Counted from the first letter of the stretch, positions 40,956-49,786 are shown. The stretch: DNA of 64,000 bases from Solirubrobacteraceae bacterium (GCA_030447785.1 JAUJOF010000003.1:217336-281335), one strand, 5' to 3'. Notes: generated from the letters alone by a model not told the origin. Numbers and translations: made by a program.

Positions 40956-41237
40956 GTGGACCTCGTGGTGCTGCTGGCCGTGATGGTGCTGCTGGGCGCG
41001 GTGGCCTGGGCGGTGCTCAGCCCGCTGCGAGCCGGTCGGGCCGAGGACGAGGCAGGGCGCGACGAGGCCCGTCGCGCCGATCTCGAGGCGGCCAAGGAGG
41101 CCAAGTACCGCGAGATCCGCGACGCCGAGCTCGACCGCCGCACCGGCAAGCTCTCCGAGGCCGACTGGCGCGAGCAGGACCGCCGGCTGCGCGCGGAGGC
41201 GGTGGAGCTGCTGCGGGCGCTGGAGGAGCTAGAGTGA
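40956..41237 (+). CDS. CcmI-like small membrane protein
   Basis: A 93-residue protein: an N-terminal membrane helix (LVVLLAVMVLLGAVAWAVL) and a long charged helix (EAAKEAKYREIRDAELDRRTGKLSEADWREQDRRL). This resembles the N-terminal segment of CcmI, without its TPR part. It directly follows ccmF and precedes secG by 7 bases, so a role in cytochrome c assembly is plausible. Confidence 0.7.
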   Translation: MDLVVLLAVMVLLGAVAWAVLSPLRAGRAEDEAGRDEARRADLEAAKEAKYREIRDAELDRRTGKLSEADWREQDRRLRAEAVELLRALEELE

Positions 41238-41244
41238 GCGCCCC

Positions 41245-41466
41245 ATGCAGGTCGTCCTCTCCGCCCTTCAGGTGATCCTCTCGGTCACCTTGATCTTCCT
41301 GATCCTCATGCACTCGGGGAAGGACGCCGGGCTCTCCGGAGCGTTCGGGGTGGGCAGCTCCACCGGCTCGGTGGGGGGCTCGCTGGTCGAGCGCAACCTC
41401 AACCGCTGGACGGTCGGCGTGGCCGTCGCGTTCGCCATCAACGCGGTCGTGCTGCTCAAGGTCTAG
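41245..41466 (+). CDS. secG: preprotein translocase subunit SecG
   Basis: A 73-residue protein with two membrane helices and the SecG signature ILMHSGKDAGLSGAFG followed by ERNLNRWTVGVAVAF. It supports SecYEG protein export. In many actinobacteria secG follows tpiA; here it has moved next to the ccm genes. Confidence 0.92.
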   Translation: MQVVLSALQVILSVTLIFLILMHSGKDAGLSGAFGVGSSTGSVGGSLVERNLNRWTVGVAVAFAINAVVLLKV

Positions 41467-41488
41467 AAGGATCGGGTCGCGACCCGCG

Positions 41489-41514
41489 ACCCGCGGGCCG
41501 CCTCCGGCACCCCT
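41489..41514 (+). repeat. dispersed GC-rich repeat, half copy C
   Basis: These 26 bases are identical to the end of copy A (complement of 21452-21477), with the block GGGCCGCCTCCGGCACCCCT. It lies between convergent secG and tldE. Confidence 0.75.
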
Positions 41515-42871
41515 AGGCGTTCACGCGGAACCCGCCGGCGCGCAGGGGCGGGCACACGACGCCGGTGGCAAAGCGCCGGCCGTAGAACTCGCCCTCGCTG
41601 ACCAGGCGCTGGCGCGCGCCCAGGGCCTCCGTGGCCTCCAGGAGGCGCAACACCCCGTCGGTGAAGCGTACGTCGCGCACGGGACGGGTGATACGACCGT
41701 CCTCGATGAGGTAGGTGCCATCGCGGGTCATGCCGGTGAGCAGCGCGTCGCGCTCGCGCACCGGATTGACGTACCACAGGCGGGCCACGTAGAGCCCGCG
41801 CTCGATGGGAGCGGCCAGCTCGTGCTCATCCGCCGCCCCGCCGCCGATGAGCACGAGATTGGTGGGCACGGGGCCGTCCGACGTACCGCCCGCGGCGAGG
41901 GCGTGGCCCGTGGAGGTCGCGGCTCCGCCGGCCACCGCGGCGCTGGAGGTGTCGTGCACCACCCGGTGGGCGACACCGTCCTGGATGAGGGGAAGCGGCG
42001 CCTTGGGCACTCCCTCGGCGTCGAACGCGCGGGGGAGCGTGTGGGCGAAGCGGGGCGAGTCCGACAGGTTGACCGCGGGCGCGGCGACGCGCCGGCCCAG
42101 GCGCCCGCTCAGCGCTCCGCGTCCCTCCGCGTGGGCCAGGCCGTTGAAGCCCAACCAGGCCAGGAACTCGAGCAGGACGCCGACCGCCTCGGCCTCCAGC
42201 ACGACGGGGTACTCACCCGGGGCCACGTCGCCGAGCGCGCCGCGCGGCACGCGCTCGGCCGCGCGGCGCGCCACGGCGGCCACGTCGATGTCCGCGGCGC
42301 GCACCGCGGTGTCCGACGCGAAGCCCGAGCGCCCCTCGCCGTCGCGGCAGATGACCTTGGCGAAGGCGTCGGTGACGCTGTCGGTGGCACGCACGCCCGC
42401 CGAGGAGGCGATGGCGGTCTCCACCGCCCCCGCGCTCCAGATGCCAAACGCCTCCAGGCCCCCGTCGGCGGCCGCAGCGAAGGCCGCCTCCAGCGCCCGG
42501 CCCGCCGTCGTGGGATCCAGCCGGGCGGTGACCGGATCGTGGCCCTCGTGCGCGCGGGCGGGCGCCGGGCCGGGGAGCCCCGGGTAGCTGCCGGGACCCG
42601 AGTACGCCGAGGCCTGCGCCGCGGCGGCGGCACGAGAGGCGGCGGCGACGAGCGCCTCGTCGTCGGTGCGATCGGTCGACGCGGCTGCGGTGTGGCCGTC
42701 GCGCACGCACAGGACCTCCACCGTCGAGGTGTCGACCCGGGTGGCCTGGGTGGGATGTGAGCGTGCGAAGCGCGAGACGAGACTGCGCTCGCGGATGACG
42801 GTGACCTGCGCCTCGCCCTCGGTCAGGCCGAGCCCGCGCTCGGCCAGCTCGAGCGGGCGCTCCCCGCTCAT
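41513..42871 (-). CDS. tldE: TldE/PmbA-type peptidase-complex subunit
   Basis: A 452-residue TldD/PmbA-family protein lacking the HExxxH zinc motif, as expected for the TldE partner. It shows NLSDSPRFAHTLPRAFDAEGVP and the C-terminal GLYVARLWYVNPVRERDALLTGMTRDGTYLIEDG. With TldD it forms a protease that trims modified peptides. ATG 42871 overlaps the tldD stop by four bases, and the pair is co-transcribed. Confidence 0.9.
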   Translation of the reverse strand: MSGERPLELAERGLGLTEGEAQVTVIRERSLVSRFARSHPTQATRVDTSTVEVLCVRDGHTAAASTDRTDDEALVAAASRAAAAAQASAYSGPGSYPGLPGPAPARAHEGHDPVTARLDPTTAGRALEAAFAAAADGGLEAFGIWSAGAVETAIASSAGVRATDSVTDAFAKVICRDGEGRSGFASDTAVRAADIDVAAVARRAAERVPRGALGDVAPGEYPVVLEAEAVGVLLEFLAWLGFNGLAHAEGRGALSGRLGRRVAAPAVNLSDSPRFAHTLPRAFDAEGVPKAPLPLIQDGVAHRVVHDTSSAAVAGGAATSTGHALAAGGTSDGPVPTNLVLIGGGAADEHELAAPIERGLYVARLWYVNPVRERDALLTGMTRDGTYLIEDGRITRPVRDVRFTDGVLRLLEATEALGARQRLVSEGEFYGRRFATGVVCPPLRAGGFRVNA

Positions 42872-44307
42872 GCGACGCCGATCTCCACGTCGCGAAAGCG
42901 CGCGGGTGGCGCTCCGTGGGATACGCGCATGACCTGACCGGGCTCGCCCTTGCCGCAGTTGAGCAGCCCGTGCAGACGCCAGGCCGCCGGGGAGCACACG
43001 GCGTCCATGGAAGCCCAGAAGCTGGGGGTCACCCCGGCGTAGGAGGGGTTGCGAAGCAGGCGTCCGAGCTCGCCGCCGCGGATCTCGTAGGCCACCTCGG
43101 TGGCGAACTGGAACCCGAGCCGGCGGTCGTCGATCGACCACGACCGGTTGGTCTCCATGAACACGCCCTCGCCGGTGTCGGCCACCAGGTCGTCCAGTGA
43201 CCCCGCCGCGCCCGGCTGCAGCGACACGTTGGTCATGCGCACGATCGGCTGGCGGGCGAATCCGTCGGCGCGCGCACAGCCGCCGGAGCGCTCCAGGCCC
43301 GCGGCGGCGGCCGACTCGCGATCGCTGAGCGCGCCGCGCAGGACGCCCCGCGCCACGAGGGGATGGGCGTTCGCGGCGACGCCCTCGTCGTCCCACCCGA
43401 AGGTGCCCAGGCCGCCGGGCGTGGTCGCGTCGGCGGTGATGTCGAGGTGCTCGGACCCGTAGCGCAGCGTGCCCAGGTCGGCCGCCCCCACCCAGCTGGT
43501 CCCCGCGTAGGAGGCCTCGCCCAGCAGGATGCGGTCGAGCTCGAGGGCGTGGCCGATCGACTCGTGCACCTGCAGCGCCAGCTGCTCGGAGCCCAGGACG
43601 AGCGTGGTGGGGCCGGCCGGGCACGGCGGCGCGGTCAACAGCGCGACGGCCTCCTCGGCCACCCGCGGGGCGTGTGCGGCGAGCTCCAGGCCCATCAGGT
43701 GCTCCCAGCCCGCCTGGGCGACGCTCCCGCCGTGGGCACTGGGGTAGGAGCGCACCTGCAGCTCGCCGCCGGCGGTCGCCCACGCCTGGATCCCGCCGCC
43801 GCAGGCGGTGACCTCCTGCGTGTACGCGGCTCCGTCGCTGGAGGCGAAGGCGGTCGTGGTGGCCGTCGACAGGCAGGACGCCTGCGTGCGCACGATGCGG
43901 GCATCTCCGCGCAGGCCCGCCTCGGCTTCCAAGAGCACCGCCAGCTTCTCCTCGAGGCCGATCGCGAAGGGATCGCGCTCACGCGGGGAGGACCAGTGCC
44001 CGCGCGCCGGCGCGTCGATCCCGGCCAGCGAGGCCGCCGGCACATCCGGCAGCGCCCGGGCGAGCGCAAGGGCGCGTTCCAGTGCCGCCTGTGCACCGCC
44101 GCGGGAGACGTCGGTGGTGGCGGCAAAGCCCCACGCTCCTCCCGCGCGCACGCGGACGCCGATGCCCTCCGAGGTGCCCGCGTCGACCCGTTCGACCCGT
44201 CCGCCGCGCACCTCGATGCGCTCGTGGCGATCGACCACGTGCCGGGCCTCGGCGTACGAGCACCGCCCGTGAGCGGCCGCCACGAGGCCGGTGAGAAGAT
44301 CGAGCAC
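42868..44307 (-). CDS. tldD: TldD-type zinc metalloprotease
   Basis: A 479-residue protein with the active-site motif QVHESIGHALELDR (HExxxH), ERSGGCARADGFARQPIVRMTN and the C-terminal zinc ligand region GLLNCGKGEPGQVMRVSHG. TldD is the catalytic subunit of the TldD/TldE peptide protease. First gene of the two-gene operon. Its targets (RiPP precursors or toxins in other bacteria) are not evident here. Confidence 0.93.
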   Translation of the reverse strand: MLDLLTGLVAAAHGRCSYAEARHVVDRHERIEVRGGRVERVDAGTSEGIGVRVRAGGAWGFAATTDVSRGGAQAALERALALARALPDVPAASLAGIDAPARGHWSSPRERDPFAIGLEEKLAVLLEAEAGLRGDARIVRTQASCLSTATTTAFASSDGAAYTQEVTACGGGIQAWATAGGELQVRSYPSAHGGSVAQAGWEHLMGLELAAHAPRVAEEAVALLTAPPCPAGPTTLVLGSEQLALQVHESIGHALELDRILLGEASYAGTSWVGAADLGTLRYGSEHLDITADATTPGGLGTFGWDDEGVAANAHPLVARGVLRGALSDRESAAAAGLERSGGCARADGFARQPIVRMTNVSLQPGAAGSLDDLVADTGEGVFMETNRSWSIDDRRLGFQFATEVAYEIRGGELGRLLRNPSYAGVTPSFWASMDAVCSPAAWRLHGLLNCGKGEPGQVMRVSHGAPPARFRDVEIGVA

Positions 44308-44379
44308 AGCGCCACCCTACGCACCCTGCCCGTCGGCCCGCCGTCACGCTCACCCGGTCGGGAAGACGCGTCGCGACCC

Positions 44380-45024
44380 CTATTCGAGCAGTCCGCGGCG
44401 CATGGCCTCGGCGACCGCCGCGGCGCGCTCGGAGACGCCCAGCTTCTCGTAGAGGCCCTGGAGGTGGGTCTTCACCGTCGCGGGGCTCACGTACAGGCGC
44501 TCGGCGATCGCCGGCGCCGAGAGGCCCTTGGCGATGAGCTGGAGGACCTCCCCCTCGCGCGGCGAGAGCACGGGACGGTCGTCGACCTCTCGATCGCGCA
44601 GCTCCCCGACCAGGGCGGCCTGGACCTCGGGCGCGAGCACCGTCTCGCCACGCGACACGGCCAGGATGGTGTCGCAGATCACGCGGCGGCTGGCGTCCTT
44701 GGTCAGGTAGGCCTCGGCACCCGTGCGCATGGCCTCGAAGACCGCCTTGCTGTCGCGCTGGGCGCTGAGCATGAGCACGCGAGTGGCCAGCCCGTCGCGC
44801 GCGATCGCGTTGAGCACCTCCACGCCGTCGAGCTCGGGCAGGCGCATGTCCAGCACCGTTACATCGGGGTGCAGCTCGCGGATCGAGTCAAGCGCGGTCC
44901 GTCCGTTCTCCGCGGTGCCCACCAACTCCAGCTCGGGCTGGTCCTTGATGGCCCGGGCGAGGCCCTCGAGGTAGATCGGGTGGTCCTCGGCGAGAAGGAC
45001 CCGTACGCGAGGTCTTGGTGTCAC
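44380..45024 (-). CDS. NarL/LuxR-family response regulator
   Basis: A 214-residue regulator. Receiver: VRVLLAEDHPIYLEGLARAI, phospho-Asp in DVTVLDMRLPELDG, Lys in YLTKDAS. C-terminal LuxR helix-turn-helix: LSPREGEVLQLIAKGLSAPAIAERLYVSPATVKTHLQGLYEKLG. GTG 45024 is preceded 8 bases upstream by TAAGGT on the minus strand (45033-45038), again a leaderless arrangement. Its kinase is not adjacent; the GAF kinase at 47958 has its own partner. Confidence 0.93.
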   Translation of the reverse strand: MTPRPRVRVLLAEDHPIYLEGLARAIKDQPELELVGTAENGRTALDSIRELHPDVTVLDMRLPELDGVEVLNAIARDGLATRVLMLSAQRDSKAVFEAMRTGAEAYLTKDASRRVICDTILAVSRGETVLAPEVQAALVGELRDREVDDRPVLSPREGEVLQLIAKGLSAPAIAERLYVSPATVKTHLQGLYEKLGVSERAAAVAEAMRRGLLE

Positions 45025-45183
45025 CTTGGGCCACCTTAGGGCCAAGCGATGAGATGGCCGGAGAGGTAGCAGACCGCGCGGGCCCCCGGCGGTCCACCCG
45101 CCCGGCGGCGAGCCCGGGGGTGGAGCGGGGGTTCCCCTCATCGCGGGACGCCGCCTCCCCCGCGACGGTGCGCGGGCGCGGGC

Positions 45184-46179
45184 TCACCAGGCGGCGCGCA
45201 GGAGCGCCAGCAGCTCGTCCGCGCTCGCCCGCGGCGGCGTGCCGTCGAGGTGGGGACGCTGCGCCGCGGCCTCAGCACACGCCTCGAGCGCGTCCCGGCC
45301 GACGCCCACGTCGCGCAGGCGCACGGCGCCGGCCCGCCGCGCGAAGCCAGCGGCGACCTCCTCCCAGTTCTCGCCGGCCTCCTCCAGCACGCCGCGTTGG
45401 CGCAGTGCGCGCAGCGTGTGGGGCAGCAGGGCGGCGTTGGCCGCGCCGTGGCCGGCTCCGCCGACGCGCACCGCGGTCTGGGCGATCACGTGGTGCAGCC
45501 CGTAGCCGACGGCGTCGATGGCATAGCCCGACAGCAGGGCTCCGAGGGCGAGCGCCTCGCGGTCGGGCTCGCCGTTCTCGGGCAGCCCGTCGCGCAGCAG
45601 CGCGGCGGCGCGCCGGGCGGCCAGCACGGGCACGGGCCCGCCGCTGAAGCCGGTGTGCGCGACCGCCTGGGCCTCGAGGGCGTGGGCCAGCGCGTTGGCG
45701 GCACTGGCCGCCAGGTCACGCACCGGCTGTGCGGCGGCCAGCGCGGGATCGCACAGCACCACCGTGGGGCGCACCGTGGGGGTGGCCGCGGGCACGCCGC
45801 GCGCGTGGCGGTGCAGATGGGTCATCTCGGCGGCCGAGAGCGTGGTGGGCACGGCCATGACGTCGACGGGCCGGCCCTCGGCTCGCGCGGCGGCGGCCAG
45901 CGCCTTGGCGGTGTCGATCACCCGCCCGCCGCCCAGCGCGACCAGCCGCGGGGCGGCCACCGCGCCGCGCAGGTCGCCGGCGCGCTCGTCCACGCGGCCC
46001 GGGCCGACCTCGTGCACGGCCCCGGCCCGCGCGACGAGCTCGGGCCCCGCGCCCCGCGCGCGGGGGGTGGTCAGCAGCGCGAAGCCCTCGCCGGCCAGGT
46101 CCGGGGCCTCGGCGAGGGTGCCGGGGCCGAAGCGGACCGTGCGCTCGCCGTCGCGCCACGTGAACCCCGCGACGCTCAC
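45184..46179 (-). CDS. iron-type alcohol dehydrogenase / maleylacetate-reductase-like protein
   Basis: A 331-residue protein with the Fe-ADH fold: RLVALGGGRVIDTAKALAAAA, VPTTLSAAEMTH, ANALAHALEAQAV and GLHHVIAQTA, whose His and Asp positions match iron/zinc ligands. The motif set is closest to maleylacetate reductases by eye. GTG 46179 overlaps the HPPD stop by GTGA, which suggests a shared role in aromatic (tyrosine) breakdown. The exact substrate is unknown. Confidence 0.78.
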   Translation of the reverse strand: MSVAGFTWRDGERTVRFGPGTLAEAPDLAGEGFALLTTPRARGAGPELVARAGAVHEVGPGRVDERAGDLRGAVAAPRLVALGGGRVIDTAKALAAAARAEGRPVDVMAVPTTLSAAEMTHLHRHARGVPAATPTVRPTVVLCDPALAAAQPVRDLAASAANALAHALEAQAVAHTGFSGGPVPVLAARRAAALLRDGLPENGEPDREALALGALLSGYAIDAVGYGLHHVIAQTAVRVGGAGHGAANAALLPHTLRALRQRGVLEEAGENWEEVAAGFARRAGAVRLRDVGVGRDALEACAEAAAQRPHLDGTPPRASADELLALLRAAW

Positions 46180-47261
46180 AGGTTGCCCCGCCGGGCCTGC
46201 TCGCGCTCGATGGCCTCGAACAGCGCGCGGAAGTTGCCCGCGCCGAAGCCCCGGGCTCCGTGGCGCTCGATGATCTCGAAGAAGATCGTGGGCCGGTCGC
46301 CCAGAGGCTGGGTGAACACCTGCAGCAGGTAGCCCTCGTCGTCGCGGTCGACGAGGATGCCCAGCCGGCGCAGGTCGTCCAGCGACTCGGCGATGTCGCC
46401 CACGCGCGCAGGCAGATCCTCGTAGTAGGCCGCCGGCGTGGGCAGGAAGCGCACCCCCCGGCGGGTCAGCTCCTGCACGGTGGCGACGATGTCGTCGGTG
46501 GTCAGCGCCAGGTGCTGGGCCCCGGGGCCCTCGTAGAACTCGAGGAACTCGTCGATCTGCGAGCGCCGGCGTCCCTCGGCCGGCTCGTTGATGGGGAACT
46601 TGACGCGGCCCTCGCCGTCGGACACCACCTTGGACATCAGCGCCGAGTACTCCGTCGAGACCTCCTCCTTGGAGAAGTGCACGAGCTGGCGCATACCCAG
46701 CACGCTCTCGTAGAAGGCCACCCACTCCTGCATGGCCCCCAGCGGCACGTTGCCGACCACGTGGTCGAGCGAGCCGAAGAGCGCCCGATCCGCACGGCCG
46801 TCGCCGTCGGGGGCGACGGCCTCGAAGCCGGGCAGGAAGGCGCCGCGGTAGGCCGAGCGGTCGACGAGCGCGTGCACCGTCTCGCCGTAGGTGGCGAAGG
46901 CGGCCAGGCGCGCGGTGCCGTGCTCGTCGCTGCGCTCGTGGGGCTCGGCCACGGCGCGGGCTCCGCGGCGCACGGCCTCGGCGTGGGCACGGTCGACGTC
47001 GGGCACGGCCAGCGCGATGGTGCGCACGCCGTCGCCGTGGCGCGCGTGGTGCTCGGCCACCGGCGTGCCGCTGCGCAGCGTCCCGGTCACGACCAGGCGC
47101 ACGTCGCCCTGGGCCAGCACGTGGGAGGTGCGATCGCGCTGCCCGGTCTCCAGGCCGGCGTAGGCCACCCGGCGGAAACCGAAGGCGCGCTCCAGGAAGA
47201 AGGCGGCCTGGGCGGCGTTGCCCACCCACAGCTCGACGTGGTCGACTCCCTGGAGGGGCAT
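46176..47261 (-). CDS. hppD: 4-hydroxyphenylpyruvate dioxygenase
   Basis: A 361-residue two-domain VOC enzyme. Iron ligands: His in SLDHVVGNVPLG, His in GPGAQHLALTTDDI, Glu in PTIFFEIIERHGARGFGAGNF, the HPPD C-terminal signature. It converts 4-hydroxyphenylpyruvate to homogentisate in tyrosine degradation. ATG 47261 (MPLQGVDHVELWVGNA) fits the family start. The expected homogentisate dioxygenase is not next to it. Confidence 0.95.
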   Translation of the reverse strand: MPLQGVDHVELWVGNAAQAAFFLERAFGFRRVAYAGLETGQRDRTSHVLAQGDVRLVVTGTLRSGTPVAEHHARHGDGVRTIALAVPDVDRAHAEAVRRGARAVAEPHERSDEHGTARLAAFATYGETVHALVDRSAYRGAFLPGFEAVAPDGDGRADRALFGSLDHVVGNVPLGAMQEWVAFYESVLGMRQLVHFSKEEVSTEYSALMSKVVSDGEGRVKFPINEPAEGRRRSQIDEFLEFYEGPGAQHLALTTDDIVATVQELTRRGVRFLPTPAAYYEDLPARVGDIAESLDDLRRLGILVDRDDEGYLLQVFTQPLGDRPTIFFEIIERHGARGFGAGNFRALFEAIEREQARRGNL

Positions 47262-47309
47262 GTGGTCGTGTGGGTTCAAGAAGGACCGCTCCGCGGGTAC
47301 GCTGGGGTC

Positions 47310-47591
47310 ATGGGCATCATCGGTTTCATCATCGCGGGGCTCATCATCGGGGTCCTGGCCCGGCTGGTGCTTCCCGGGCGTCAGCGCATCGGGATCCTCG
47401 CCACGCTGGCGCTCGGCGTGCTGGGGTCGGTCATCGGGGGCACGATCGCCAACGCGATCGGGACCGGCGACATCTTCGAGCTGAACATCTTCGGCTTCAT
47501 CGCCGCTGTGGCCGTCTCGGTCGCGCTGCTGGCCGTGGCCCAGGCCGCCGGCATCGGCGGCGGCGACGAGCGCAAGCGCCTGAAGCACTGA
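47310..47591 (+). CDS. YeaQ/GlsB-type small membrane protein
   Basis: A 93-residue protein with three helices: MGIIGFIIAGLIIGVLARLVLPG, GILATLALGVLGSVIGGTIANAIG and FGFIAAVAVSVALLAVAQ. This is the transglycosylase-associated (YeaQ/YmgE, GlsB) family, linked to envelope stress. ATG 47310 is 6 bases after the -10-like TACGCT (47298-47303), hence probably leaderless. Confidence 0.9.
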   Translation: MGIIGFIIAGLIIGVLARLVLPGRQRIGILATLALGVLGSVIGGTIANAIGTGDIFELNIFGFIAAVAVSVALLAVAQAAGIGGGDERKRLKH

Positions 47592-47662
47592 GCGATGCTC
47601 CGCGCGCCGAGCCGGCCGCCCGCCGCGTTTGGCCCGCTCGTCCGAAGGGCAAGCGACCGTCC

Positions 47663-47908
47663 GTGAGCGGAGTCACCGCCACCGTCGGTGTGCTGGGGTT
47701 CGTGGGGATCCTCGTCATCCTGGTTTCGGGCGGGTGGAGCCTGTTCATCGTCCCGATCGCGGTTGTGGTGCTTCTGGTGGCCCTCGGCGGTCCCGTGCTG
47801 CGCTTCATCACGGAGCGCGGGCAGCCCGGCACCGACGAGCCCGGCGTGCCCACCACGCGGGAGGCCTCCTACGAGCCGGTGGAGCCGCGCCGGCCCTCCG
47901 AGCAGTAG
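47663..47908 (+). CDS. small two-helix membrane protein, unknown
   Basis: An 81-residue protein with helices GVLGFVGILVILVSGGWSLFIVPIAVVVLLVALG and a hydrophilic tail. GTG 47663 is assumed. No family recognised; it sits between the YeaQ-type gene and the histidine kinase. Confidence 0.55.
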   Translation: MSGVTATVGVLGFVGILVILVSGGWSLFIVPIAVVVLLVALGGPVLRFITERGQPGTDEPGVPTTREASYEPVEPRRPSEQ

Positions 47909-47957
47909 CTCCAGCCCGACCGCGTCGCGGCGTGGACGCAGGGCGTAGCGTGCGCGC

Positions 47958-49103
47958 ATGTCCTCTCCTCAATCCCCCGACGCCATGACCGCCGCCGCGG
48001 TCGAGGTCCGCGCGGTCGAGGCCTTCGCCGACCTCCTCTTCGCCTTTGACAGCGACGAGCCCTCCGGCGGGTTCTACAGCCGCCTGTCGGAGGCCATCTG
48101 CGCGCTGGGCGACATGGACCGCGCGGCGATCTTCCTCTATGACGCGCCGCTTCGCCGGGTGCGCGCGGTGGGAAGCCACGGCGTCGAGCTCACCCGCCTG
48201 CAGGACGTGCACGCCACCGCCGACGAGACCCCGATCGCGATGCGCGCGCTCAGCGAGGACCGCGTGGTGGAGGTCACGGGCGCCGCGCTGGACGACGAGC
48301 TGCCCGCCGAGCATCTGGGGTTCTTCTCGCACGGCGCCCGGCTGGTCTGCACGCCGATGGCCGCCGCCGGGCGCTGGCCGGGAGTGATCATGTCCGATCG
48401 CGGCGACGACCGTGCCCTCACCGAGCCCGAGCGCCACCTGCTGTGGACGCTGGGCAAGGTCGCTGCGCTGGCGGCCAGCGCGCGCAGCGCCACCCGCGCC
48501 CAGGACCGCGCACGGGAGCTGCAGGAGCGCATCGACCTGGCCCGCGAGATCCACGACCGCGTGATCCAGCGCCTGTTCGGCGTGTCCATGGCGTTGTCGG
48601 CCGGAGGGGAGCTGGGGCGCGAGGGGCGCGAGCGCGCCGCACAGGAGATCCAAGACGCGCTGGCCGACCTGCGCGCGGCCGTGCAGCGCCCGCTGGGACG
48701 GGCATCGCGAGAGACCCGCACCACGCTGGCCGAGGAGGTGCGCCGCCTCGTGCACGAGCACCCCGAGCTGCAGGTCGAGCTCGACGCGGACCTCGGCGCC
48801 GAGGTCCCCGAGCACCTGGAGGCGCTGGCCCAGTCGGTCTTCGCCGAGGCGTTGCGCAACGCGCACCGCCACGCCGAGCCGACCCGGGTGGCCGTGCGCA
48901 TGGGAAGCTCGGACGGGGCCTTCCTGCTCGAGGTGACCAACGACGGTGTGCGCGCCGGCCAGGGGAGGACCGGGGTGGGCATGGGCCTGCGCCTGGCCGC
49001 CTTCGAGGCCCTCCAGCACGGTGGCGTCATCGAGTTCGGCCAGGCCGACGAGGGGCGCTGGCGCGTGCGCCTGCTGGTGCCCGAGCGAGGAGCCCCACGG
49101 TGA
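47958..49103 (+). CDS. GAF-domain histidine kinase, NarX/DegS (HisKA_3) type
   Basis: A 381-residue cytoplasmic sensor without membrane helices. Residues about 20-165 form a GAF domain (DMDRAAIFLYDAPLRRVRAVGSHG). The HisKA_3 dimer helix has LAREIHDRVIQRLFGVSMAL with the phosphorylated His; the ATPase has QSVFAEALRNAHRHAEPTRV and GRTGVGMGLRLA. Its ligand is unknown. ATG 47958 lies 6 bases after TAGCGT (47946-47951). It overlaps its response regulator gene by GTGA. Confidence 0.92.
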   Translation: MSSPQSPDAMTAAAVEVRAVEAFADLLFAFDSDEPSGGFYSRLSEAICALGDMDRAAIFLYDAPLRRVRAVGSHGVELTRLQDVHATADETPIAMRALSEDRVVEVTGAALDDELPAEHLGFFSHGARLVCTPMAAAGRWPGVIMSDRGDDRALTEPERHLLWTLGKVAALAASARSATRAQDRARELQERIDLAREIHDRVIQRLFGVSMALSAGGELGREGRERAAQEIQDALADLRAAVQRPLGRASRETRTTLAEEVRRLVHEHPELQVELDADLGAEVPEHLEALAQSVFAEALRNAHRHAEPTRVAVRMGSSDGAFLLEVTNDGVRAGQGRTGVGMGLRLAAFEALQHGGVIEFGQADEGRWRVRLLVPERGAPR

Positions 49104-49786
49104 GCGAGCGCGGGACCCGCCTCCAGGGCCAGGTGGCCCCTTCGGCCCCCGCCGGCGTCCGCCCCGTGCGCGTGCCCGCCGAGGAGGGCACGCCGCGCCT
49201 GCGCGTGCTCGTCGTCGACGACCACGACGTGGTCCACTGGGGCTTCCGGCTCATGCTCGCCGAGCAGCCCTGGGTGGAGCGCTGCCTGAGCGCGCGCACC
49301 GGCGCGGAGGCGGTCGCCCTGACCGCGCGCTACGAGCCCCACGTGGCGCTGGTCGACCTCTTCGTGGGGGAGGAGTCGGGCCCGGAGATCTGCGAGGGGC
49401 TGTGTGAGCGCTCGCCGGGAACGCGCGTGCTGCTCATCTCCGGGGCGGGGCGCATCTCGCCCAGCGCCGCGCGCGCGGCCGGCGCGTCGGGGTTCGTGCC
49501 CAAGGAATGGCCCGCCCAGGAGATCGCCCAGGCGGTGCAGATGGTCGGGCGCGGGATGACCGTCTTCCGCGACGTCGCCGCGCCCCCGGCCAACCGGCTG
49601 TCCGAGCGCGAGCGCGAGGTGCTCGGGCTGATGGCGTCGGGTGCGACCAACCGCGAGATCGCCGACGCGCTTCACCTCTCGCCCTGGACGGTCAAGGAGT
49701 ACACCGGTGGGCTGTATCGCAAGCTCGAGGTTCGCAACCGCGCAGAGGCCGTCCAGCGCGCCCAGCGCCTGGGCCTGCTGGACTAG
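49100..49786 (+). CDS. NarL/LuxR-family response regulator, partner of the GAF kinase
   Basis: A 228-residue regulator. Receiver: RVLVVDDHDVVHWGFRLML, phospho-Asp in HVALVDLFVGEESG, Lys in FVPKEWPAQ. HTH: LSEREREVLGLMASGATNREIADALHLSPWTVKEYTGGLYRKL. The first 30 residues (SERGTRLQGQVAPSAPAGVRP) are an unusual leader encoded by the dispersed GC-rich repeat. GTG 49100 overlaps the kinase stop by four bases, so the pair is translationally coupled. Confidence 0.92.
   Translation: MSERGTRLQGQVAPSAPAGVRPVRVPAEEGTPRLRVLVVDDHDVVHWGFRLMLAEQPWVERCLSARTGAEAVALTARYEPHVALVDLFVGEESGPEICEGLCERSPGTRVLLISGAGRISPSAARAAGASGFVPKEWPAQEIAQAVQMVGRGMTVFRDVAAPPANRLSEREREVLGLMASGATNREIADALHLSPWTVKEYTGGLYRKLEVRNRAEAVQRAQRLGLLD
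49108..49150 (+). repeat. dispersed GC-rich repeat, half copy D inside a coding start
   Basis: Starts GCGCGGGACCCGCCTCC, core AGGGCCAGGTGGCCCC. It matches the left half of copies A and B at about 80% by eye. It is in frame and supplies residues about 4-17 of the response regulator. Confidence 0.6.

Noticed and set aside
41513-43783. Single 756-codon minus frame joining tldE with upstream sequence
   Set aside because: The extra N-terminal part is the off-frame of tldD; ATG 42871 with its ATGA overlap is the proper tldE start.
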